A DNA stretch of 21,520 nucleotides. Source: Bacteroidales bacterium UBA1756. Its GTDB lineage: Bacteria; Bacteroidota; Bacteroidia; Bacteroidales; WCHB1-69. The stretch spans positions 2,802 through 24,321 of the forward strand of contig DCHI01000023.1 in assembly GCA_002314795.1 (NCBI GenBank). The letters are read 5' to 3'. The notes under the pieces are model-generated. The model ran no database searches. It worked only from the letters and a program-made list of their open reading frames with translations, and was not told the origin of the DNA. The position numbers were made by a program, and so were the translations under genes. Shown one piece after another: positions 16,035 through 21,520 of this stretch. How positions within the stretch are numbered: the first letter of the stretch is position 1; every line of letters starts with the position of its first letter.

Positions 16035-16638
16035 GCCCAAATCCAATCATCCCCAACCCAACATCAAAAGGATGCCCAAACGGGAACTCAAGCCGGGCAA
16101 TCTATTGAACCCTACGCCCGTCGTGATGGTGAGTTGCGGTGATACGCCCGACGAATACAATATTATTACAGTAGCTTGGTGCGGAACCGTGTGCAGCAAC
16201 CCGCCGATGTGCTACATATCTGTCCGTCCGGAACGTCACTCCTACCCCATCATCAAAGAAAAACAGGAGTTCGTCATCAATTTGGTTTCCAATGACTTGG
16301 CGGAAAAGACAGACTGGTGCGGCGTCCGTTCCGGAAGCAAATTCAACAAATTCATTGAAACCGACCTCACGCCCATCCACGGGACAAAAGTCAGTGCGCC
16401 CCTCATCTACGAAGCGCCCGTCAATTTGGAATGCGTTGTAAAACAGGTTATTCCGTTGGGCTCACACGATATGTTTTTAGCAGAAATCGTGGCGGTTCAC
16501 GCCAACGAGGCGCTTTTTGACAAGAAAACGGGAGCTATGCACTTGGAACGCGCCAACTTGGTTTCGTACTCCAACGGGAATTATTACAATTTGGGAAAGA
16601 TTATCGGCAAGTTCGGATTTTCCGTTCAAAAGAAATAA
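16024..16638 (+). CDS. Flavin reductase-like FMN-binding protein
   Basis: A 204-residue protein of the flavin reductase-like, FMN-binding split-barrel family. Members reduce or bind FMN with NAD(P)H or supply other flavoenzymes. Family features are the early NPTPVVMVSCG strand, NIITVAWCGTVCSNPPMC in the FMN-binding region, SVRPERHSYP, the EFVINLVSNDLA segment and the ENL-like ERANLVSYSNGNYYNLG near the end. It starts inside nadK. An alternative start at residue 17 (MPKREL) would remove a polar, probably disordered leader, but the 11-bp overlap favours the first ATG. Physiological partner and substrate are unknown. Confidence 0.85.
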   Translation: MNNKPKSNHPQPNIKRMPKRELKPGNLLNPTPVVMVSCGDTPDEYNIITVAWCGTVCSNPPMCYISVRPERHSYPIIKEKQEFVINLVSNDLAEKTDWCGVRSGSKFNKFIETDLTPIHGTKVSAPLIYEAPVNLECVVKQVIPLGSHDMFLAEIVAVHANEALFDKKTGAMHLERANLVSYSNGNYYNLGKIIGKFGFSVQKK

Positions 16639-16686
16639 GCGTTCATCCGTCCGTTTCCCTTTGTTACAACCCAAACAAATTTCCGA

Positions 16687-18885
16687 ATGGATTCCCTCAC
16701 TCCCATCTACGAAATCGCCAACGAGTTCAGTGAAAGGACGTTTCGTCCAATTTTTCTCACAGGCAAGGCGGGAACGGGAAAAACCACTTTTTTAAAAAAT
16801 CTCAAAAAAAACACGAAAAAGCAGGTGGCAGTCGTCGCGCCGACGGGCGTTGCTGCCATCAATGCAGGCGGCGTCACCATCCACTCCTTCTTTCAACTTC
16901 CGTTCACTCCGTTCATTCCAACCGATGAAGGGCGCAAGAACCTCATCAAGAAAATCAAGATGACAAACATCCGCCGGAAGGTGATGCAACAACTTGAGAT
17001 TCTTGTCATTGACGAAATCAGTATGGTGCGAGCCGATTTGATGGACGCCATCGACACCGTACTTCGGCACTTCCGGTTTCGTCAGGACACCCCCTTCGGC
17101 GGCGTGCAAGTCATCTACATCGGCGACCTGTACCAACTGCCGCCCGTCGTCATTCCCGAAGAGTGGGACTTTCTCTCGATGTATTACCGGACGCCCTTCT
17201 TTTTCGACAGCCACGTCGTTCAACAGCAGCCCCCGATTTACATCGAGTTAGACAAAATCTTTCGTCAAAGCAATGCAGAATTTGTACATCTGCTGAACGA
17301 AGTCCGCAACGACCAGCTGACCCCAAAAGGGTTCAAACTGCTCCAAAGCCGATTCAATCCCGGTTTTTCCTTATCCGAACATCCCGACTACGTTTTTTTG
17401 ACCACGCACAATGCGACGGCCAACCGCATCAACAAAGAAGAGATGGACAAACTGCCGGGCGAAACGTTCCGATACGAAGCGACCATTCAAGGTGAATTTC
17501 CAGAAAAGAACTACCCCAATGATCCCATTTTGGAACTGAAAGTCGGGGCAAAAGTGATGTTCATCGCCAATGATGCCGGCCATCCGCGCCGTTACTTCAA
17601 CGGGCGCATCGGCATTGTTACCAGTCTGGACGACAATCACATCTACGTTCACTGCGACGATGACGAAGAGGACATCTCCGTCAGCAACGAGCGGTGGCAG
17701 AATATCCGTTACAACGTCAATCGTACCACGGGACTAATCGAGGAGAACGAGTTGGGATGCTACATTCACTTTCCCCTGCGTTTGGCGTGGGCCATCACCA
17801 TCCATAAAAGTCAGGGGCTCACGTTCGACAAAGCCGTCATTGACGCGGCATTGGCTTTTTCGTCGGGGCAGGTTTATGTAGCACTGAGCCGCTGCCGGAG
17901 TTTAGAGGGACTCGTCCTGACCAGTCCCATTCGCCAAGAGAGTCTCGTCGTCAACCCGTCCGTTGTCAACTATTCCAGCAACAAACCCACTATCAATCAA
18001 TTACACTCTTTTCTTATTCAAGCAAAAGAAGAATTTGAAATACAACTGATACAAAAAACATTCGACCTGAAGTTTGCCGTCGGGCAGATGGCTCACTTGC
18101 AAGGAATCATCCGCAAGCACACAGACGTTTTCAACGAAGAAGGCATCACTCACGCGCAAGAGCTGATGAAGGATTTACTTGATTTGCAGTCAGTTTCAGA
18201 AATTTTCCAACGACAGATCAGCAATGTTTACGAAGATGAGACCAAATTGTGTGAGCGGCTGAATGCTGCGTCCGAGTACTTTTCTGAAAAGTTGAAAGGG
18301 CTGTCCGTCCGTTGCACCAAATCGCCCGCTGCCATTTTCGATGTCGAGCTTTCGAAAGAGTACAAAGAAAATTTGAAAATCCTTTTCACGGAACTCGCGC
18401 TCAAGCTCCATCTGATAACCGGCATTTGCGACGACCACTCCGTTGAAGGATTCTTTTTGAGAAAAGAAAAATTCCGCATTCCTTCGTTCACCTTCAAAGC
18501 CATTGACATTTTTAATAAAGAAAAAGAGGCCAAAATTTCAGAAGAAGAAAAGGAGAAAAAACCAAAATCAACAGACGGGAAAACGCCATCGTATATGATT
18601 ACATATCAATTATATAAAGAGGGGAAAAGCATTGAAGAAATGGCAGAAGAACGTTCCGTAACGGCCAGCACCATCGGCAACCATCTGGCCCGATGCGTTG
18701 GCGAAGGGCTTTTGGACATCGACCTTTTCGTTCCAGAAGAAATCGCGGATGAAATACGAAAAATGGGCGAAGCGGGGTGCAAGACGAGCGAAATTTTCAG
18801 TGCCTTTGAAGGCAATATCGACTATATGCAAATCCGAATGGCGCTGCTTACAAAGGGTTCCGATAAAGAGGAAAACAATAACTAA
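16687..18885 (+). CDS. PIF1-like helicase with C-terminal helix-turn-helix domain
   Basis: A 732-residue superfamily 1B DNA helicase related to PIF1/RecD2. Motifs in order are Walker A GKAGTGKT (26-33), Ia APTGVAAINAGG (51-62), Walker B VIDEISM (107-113), motif III GDLYQLPP (147-154), a RQ-type IFRQ (191-194), the late IHKSQGLTF (372-380) and VYVALSRCRSLEGL (396-409). Residues about 440-620 are a helical, lysine- and glutamate-rich linker. The C-terminal 100 residues (about 635-732) contain a helix-turn-helix of HTH_40 type, seen in EGKSIEEMAEERSVTASTIG. PIF1 enzymes unwind duplex or G-quadruplex DNA and displace proteins; the exact role here is unknown. The gene begins 48 bases after the flavin reductase-like gene. 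Confidence 0.92.
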   Translation: MDSLTPIYEIANEFSERTFRPIFLTGKAGTGKTTFLKNLKKNTKKQVAVVAPTGVAAINAGGVTIHSFFQLPFTPFIPTDEGRKNLIKKIKMTNIRRKVMQQLEILVIDEISMVRADLMDAIDTVLRHFRFRQDTPFGGVQVIYIGDLYQLPPVVIPEEWDFLSMYYRTPFFFDSHVVQQQPPIYIELDKIFRQSNAEFVHLLNEVRNDQLTPKGFKLLQSRFNPGFSLSEHPDYVFLTTHNATANRINKEEMDKLPGETFRYEATIQGEFPEKNYPNDPILELKVGAKVMFIANDAGHPRRYFNGRIGIVTSLDDNHIYVHCDDDEEDISVSNERWQNIRYNVNRTTGLIEENELGCYIHFPLRLAWAITIHKSQGLTFDKAVIDAALAFSSGQVYVALSRCRSLEGLVLTSPIRQESLVVNPSVVNYSSNKPTINQLHSFLIQAKEEFEIQLIQKTFDLKFAVGQMAHLQGIIRKHTDVFNEEGITHAQELMKDLLDLQSVSEIFQRQISNVYEDETKLCERLNAASEYFSEKLKGLSVRCTKSPAAIFDVELSKEYKENLKILFTELALKLHLITGICDDHSVEGFFLRKEKFRIPSFTFKAIDIFNKEKEAKISEEEKEKKPKSTDGKTPSYMITYQLYKEGKSIEEMAEERSVTASTIGNHLARCVGEGLLDIDLFVPEEIADEIRKMGEAGCKTSEIFSAFEGNIDYMQIRMALLTKGSDKEENNN

Positions 18886-18909
18886 GATTTTGAAAATCAA
18901 ATATTTACT

Positions 18910-20145
18910 ATGAAAGCAGACGTCACTATCACCTTTCGAAACGCACAAATCGATGATTCCCATTTTATTGCACGCGCCATTTTGGAAGCGGTTGAAGCAA
19001 AAAACCGCTCCGAAAGTGCCATCCTGCTGCAAACGGAACTCAGCCGCCGTGAGGACGTCATCTACAGTTGGCGAAACACCCTTTTAGCCGAATGCAACGG
19101 CAAAGTCGTTGGCAGTCTGACCAGTTACGACGGCCGCCACTACGCAGCATTACGCGCCGTCACTTTCCCTTTGATACTTGAAAACACGGGCTTGGACTTC
19201 AGCGAGCAGCCCAACGAAACCGGACCTGGCGAATACTACTTGGACTCGTTGTATGTACTTCCGGAATTCAGGAACCACGGCATTGCTCGCGCCTTGTTGC
19301 AAGAGGGAATTGCCCGTGCAAAAGCACATCGGATTTCCAACGTCACTCTACTCGTCAATCCCGAAAACAAACCGGCATACAATCTATATAAAAAACTCGG
19401 TTTCAATACGATAACCGAATTATTCGCCTTCGGGACGCAGTTTGAAAAGTTATCACTTCGTATCCCGCTCCAACCGATGTTGGAGGTTTGTGCACCGTCG
19501 CTCGCATCGGCACGGACGGCAGAAAGAGCCGGCGCCGCCCGCATCGAACTTTGCCGCGACTTAGCGTGCGGCGGACTCACGCCCGAACACGACGACATAG
19601 CGACCTGCGTACGGGAACTTACCCTCCAGACCTTCGTCCTCATCCGTCCGCGCGGCGGTGATTTCTGCTATACGGAAGCCGAATTTAAAACAATTTTGGA
19701 AGAAATCCGTTTCTGCAAATCCGTTGGTTGTCACGGAGTTGTGGTCGGTTTTTTGAATTCTGACGGCAGCATAGATGTTGAAAAAAGCCGTTTGGCCGTC
19801 AACGCCGCGTGGCCGATGCAAGTCACTTTCCACCGTGCTTTTGACCGTTGCCGCGATTGGAAGAGCGCCTTGGAACAGATTATCGGGTGCGGGTACAGCC
19901 GGATTCTCACTTCGGGACAGCAGCCGACGGCAATACAAGGGATGGAGACCTTGCGGCAGATTCAGCTTCAGGCCGACGGGCGCATTGCCATTTTGGCTGG
20001 CAGCGGGGTGAATGCCGAAAACGCGGGCACGATACTTCGCGAAACCGGCGTAACGGAAATTCACGGAAGTTGCAAGATTTCCGGCTACGAAAGTGACTAC
20101 GGGGAGGTGACGAAGGTGCTGAGGGAAGTAGGAAGTAGGAAGTAG
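18910..20145 (+). CDS. GNAT acetyltransferase-CutC fusion protein
   Basis: A 411-residue two-domain protein. Residues 1-189 are a GNAT N-acetyltransferase with YYLDSLYVLPEFRNHGIARA, in which the acetyl-CoA pyrophosphate loop is RNHGIA (121-126), and the late NPENKPAYNLYKKLGF. Residues 190-411 are a CutC-type TIM barrel with MLEVCAPSL, AGAARIELC, LTPEHDD, VLIRPRGGDF, GVVVGFLN, VTFHRAFD, ILTSGQ and AILAGSGV. CutC was named for copper homeostasis in E. coli, but its biochemical role is unsettled. The open frame is continuous across the junction, and the internal M190 could also serve as a start for a separate CutC. The CutC C-terminus is about 20 residues shorter than usual, and its last residues GSRK plus stop are encoded by the GGAAGTA heptamer array. 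The gene follows the helicase by 24 bases. Confidence 0.88.
   Translation: MKADVTITFRNAQIDDSHFIARAILEAVEAKNRSESAILLQTELSRREDVIYSWRNTLLAECNGKVVGSLTSYDGRHYAALRAVTFPLILENTGLDFSEQPNETGPGEYYLDSLYVLPEFRNHGIARALLQEGIARAKAHRISNVTLLVNPENKPAYNLYKKLGFNTITELFAFGTQFEKLSLRIPLQPMLEVCAPSLASARTAERAGAARIELCRDLACGGLTPEHDDIATCVRELTLQTFVLIRPRGGDFCYTEAEFKTILEEIRFCKSVGCHGVVVGFLNSDGSIDVEKSRLAVNAAWPMQVTFHRAFDRCRDWKSALEQIIGCGYSRILTSGQQPTAIQGMETLRQIQLQADGRIAILAGSGVNAENAGTILRETGVTEIHGSCKISGYESDYGEVTKVLREVGSRK
20035..20122 (+). repeat. 88-bp direct repeat, left copy (3' end of the cutC part)
   Basis: These 88 bases are identical to 21433-21520. The left copy encodes the last part of the CutC domain in frame, from LRETGVTEIHGS to about VTKVL. 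The bases just before the two copies differ, so the left boundary at 20035 is real; the right boundary is set by the window end. Confidence 0.95.
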
Positions 20146-20164
20146 GAAGTAGGAAGTAGGAAGT
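20124..20164 (+). repeat. GGAAGTA heptanucleotide tandem repeat
   Basis: Five perfect copies of GGAAGTA (20124-20158) are followed by six matching bases of a sixth copy (20159-20164). The array begins 1 base after the end of the 88-bp repeat and supplies the last sense codons and stop of the GNAT-CutC gene. The unit is not a multiple of three, so copy-number change would shift any reading frame that crossed it, but the stop falls within the third copy. Confidence 0.95.
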
Positions 20165-20207
20165 TGTCGGTTCGGTTACACAGATCAGAAAAGTTAATTT
20201 TTTGTTG

Positions 20208-20215
20208 TAAATTTG
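20208..20215 (+). promoter_or_regulatory. Putative -7 promoter box of the AlbA_2 regulator gene
   Basis: TAAATTTG followed by CGGC is an exact match to TAnnTTTG, 22 bases before the ATG at 20237. It excludes the alternative TTG start at 20213, which would lie in the box itself. It suggests the inserted gene carries its own promoter. Confidence 0.6.
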
Positions 20216-20236
20216 CGGCTTCAAATCAAGCAAGTT

Positions 20237-20410
20237 ATGGAGACGCAAAATATTGAGTACAAGGAATCTTGGCGAGATGATTATTTGAAATGGATTTGCG
20301 GCTTTGCCAATGCGCAGGGCGGCACCTTATGTATCGGCAAAAACGACAAGGGAGAAGTCGTCGGCGTGGAAGATGCCAAACGCCTATTGGAGGATAGAAG
20401 GCGACGATGA
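20237..20410 (+). pseudogene. N-terminal fragment of an AlbA_2-domain regulator
   Basis: These 57 residues (start METQNIEYKES) are the beginning of an AlbA_2 (Schlafen AlbA-like) putative DNA-binding domain: EYKESWRDDYLKWICGFANA, then GGTLCIGKNDKGEVVGVEDAKRLLED. They then run into four arginines and a stop. In intact COG2865-type proteins the domain continues for roughly 80 more residues before the region found in the next open frame, so an internal deletion with frame change near 20396 is the simplest reading. The stop overlaps the next start as ATGA (20407-20410), which could by chance allow coupled translation of the two parts. Confidence 0.75.
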
Positions 20411-21411
20411 AGGACATTGACGAAAATGCGGTGTCATATTTGGTGAGTCTTGCCGTCGATATGAAACGTATGCCTGCCACGGCCCTGAAGGATTCCACAG
20501 AAACAGTGCTTCAAAACTTGAAGTTACTGACAGAAGAAGGTAAACTCAAAAATGCTGCCATTGTGCTGTTTGGCAAATGTCCAACCAAGTTTGTCCCAGG
20601 TTGTTTTTTTAAAATAGGAAGATTTGGTACGGAGGAAAGCGATTTGTGGTTTCAAGACATTGTTGAAGGCAACATCATTCAAATGGCAGACAAGGTGTTG
20701 GACTCTTTACGGTCTCGCTACTTGATTTCCCCTGTTCATTACGAGGGCCTTTTGCGTAAAGAGCCCCTTGAAATTCCCGAAAATGCACTCAGGGAGGCCA
20801 TATTCAATGCTATCATTCATAAGAACTATATGGGAACCGCTATCCAGATGAAAGTGTATAATGACAAGGTGCAGTTATGGAATTACGGCGGACTCCCCGA
20901 AAACCATACCACGGAATGGCTGCTTTCTCCTCACACTTCCATACCTCGCAATGAGAATATTGCCAACGCATTTTACTTGGCAGGTTTCATTGAGGCGTGG
21001 GGACGTGGCATTGAAAAGATTGTGACGGGTATGAAGAAAGCCGAGATGGACATCCCTGAATTTCGTGCAGATTTGTCGGGTGTATTTGTCACATTCCACA
21101 GAAAAAAAGAGATTGTTGCTATGTGGAATGGAAACGACGATGCCCAAAATATCGATGAGCCAGAAAAGACCATACAGAAAACTTTACAGAAAACTTTACA
21201 GAAAACTTTACAGAAAACTTTACAGAAAAAGTACCAATCCATTATTTCCTTGTTGCAAGCTAATTCTCACATCACGACAACAGAATTAGCCTATCAATTA
21301 GGAGTTTCTCGACAAACCATAGCAACTAATATCAAGAAGATGCAAGAAGCCGGTCTCATCCGCCGTGTCGGACCCGACAAGGGCGGCCATTGGGAGGTAA
21401 TAGACTCGTAG
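20407..21411 (+). CDS. COG2865-type regulator, C-terminal part: ATPase-like domain plus winged helix
   Basis: A 334-residue product corresponding to the middle and C-terminal parts of AlbA_2 / HATPase_c_4 putative transcriptional regulators, formerly called RecG-like. Residues about 1-100 match the region after AlbA_2 (STETVLQNLKLL, LKNAAIVLFGK). Residues about 110-215 are the GHKL-type ATPase-like domain with ALREAIFNAIIHKNY and GFIEAWGRGIEKI. Residues about 257-275 are a QKTL repeat linker. Residues about 276-334 form a winged helix-turn-helix with TTTELAYQLGVSRQTIATNI and a C-terminal wing. The AlbA_2 domain is missing because of the deletion upstream, so the protein is probably non-functional or altered. 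Such genes are common, patchily distributed accessory genes, some near defence systems. It is flanked by the 88-bp direct repeats. Confidence 0.85.
   Translation: MKDIDENAVSYLVSLAVDMKRMPATALKDSTETVLQNLKLLTEEGKLKNAAIVLFGKCPTKFVPGCFFKIGRFGTEESDLWFQDIVEGNIIQMADKVLDSLRSRYLISPVHYEGLLRKEPLEIPENALREAIFNAIIHKNYMGTAIQMKVYNDKVQLWNYGGLPENHTTEWLLSPHTSIPRNENIANAFYLAGFIEAWGRGIEKIVTGMKKAEMDIPEFRADLSGVFVTFHRKKEIVAMWNGNDDAQNIDEPEKTIQKTLQKTLQKTLQKTLQKKYQSIISLLQANSHITTTELAYQLGVSRQTIATNIKKMQEAGLIRRVGPDKGGHWEVIDS
21175..21228 (+). repeat. 12-bp in-frame tandem repeat encoding QKTL
   Basis: Four perfect copies of CAGAAAACTTTA (21175-21222) plus six bases of a fifth (CAGAAA) encode QKTL four times between the ATPase-like and winged-helix domains. 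Related family members often carry similar QKT-type linker repeats, so this is probably a variable-length linker. Confidence 0.95.
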
Positions 21412-21432
21412 CAATGAGACATACTATGACCG

Positions 21433-21520
21433 CTTCGCGAAACCGGCGTAACGGAAATTCACGGAAGTTGCAAGATTTCCGGCTACGAAAGTGACTACGG
21501 GGAGGTGACGAAGGTGCTGA
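21433..21520 (+). repeat. 88-bp direct repeat, right copy (cutC 3' end fragment, runs to window edge)
   Basis: This is an exact copy of 20035-20122, in the same orientation, offset by 1398 bases and beginning 21 bases after the regulator stop codon. It has no upstream cutC sequence, so it is a gene remnant. The window ends before showing whether the heptamer array follows here too. Confidence 0.95.

Noticed and set aside
20124..20164. CRISPR-like repeat
   Set aside because: The units are 7 bp and contiguous, with no spacers.
19907..20248. Minus-strand open frame with repeated SYFLLPT segments
   Set aside because: The repetition is only the reverse translation of the GGAAGTA array.

Overview
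The window looks like a chromosomal segment, probably a whole contig, from an anaerobic member of the Bacteroidota, most likely order Bacteroidales. Four things point there. Promoter-like TAnnTTTG boxes, the -7 element of the Bacteroidetes primary sigma factor, sit just upstream of eight genes. One secreted protease combines BACON domains with a type IX secretion C-terminal domain. Several short Bacteroidetes-type lipoproteins are present. Shine-Dalgarno sequences are mostly weak. I do not name a genus. The left edge cuts a tRNA gene and the right edge stops inside a direct repeat, which is typical of assembly breakpoints.

Layout. 1-219: 5' end of a tRNA (minus) and two outward-facing promoters. 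220-2139: membrane-anchored GT51 peptidoglycan glycosyltransferase with a long AsmA-like N-terminal region. 2136-6132 (minus): M6 metalloprotease with four BACON domains and a T9SS tail, then queA, separated by a strong terminator. 6264-10802 (minus): an apparent operon rnfD-rnfG-rnfE-rnfA, a DUF4831-like exported protein and a small lipoprotein. rnfB and rnfC are not in front of it. 10890-12506 (plus): a lipoprotein with its own promoter and terminator, then queH. 12470-13426 (minus): ftsY, whose 3' end overlaps queH antisense by 37 bp. 13529-20145 (plus): a small lipoprotein, butyrate kinase, NAD kinase, a flavin reductase-like protein, a PIF1-type helicase and a GNAT-CutC fusion. 20124-21520: a heptanucleotide tandem repeat, a broken AlbA_2/HATPase/winged-helix regulator gene, and a second identical copy of the 3' end of the cutC part.

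How the genes fit together. Rnf (ferredoxin:NAD+ oxidoreductase, ion pump) and butyrate kinase suggest a fermentative anaerobe that recovers energy from reduced ferredoxin and acyl phosphates. The partners RnfB, RnfC and phosphotransbutyrylase must be encoded elsewhere. QueA and QueH catalyse the last two steps of queuosine tRNA modification, although they are not in one operon. NAD kinase and the flavin reductase-like protein overlap by 11 bp and may be translationally coupled.

The most unusual part is the right end. A solitary regulator gene, itself damaged by an internal deletion, lies between two identical 88-bp copies of the cutC 3' end, next to a GGAAGTA heptamer array. This looks like an insertion at the 3' end of a housekeeping gene that left or carried a copy of that end, but an assembly artefact at the contig edge is a real alternative. 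I found no CRISPR array, rRNA, recognisable transposase or phage genes.
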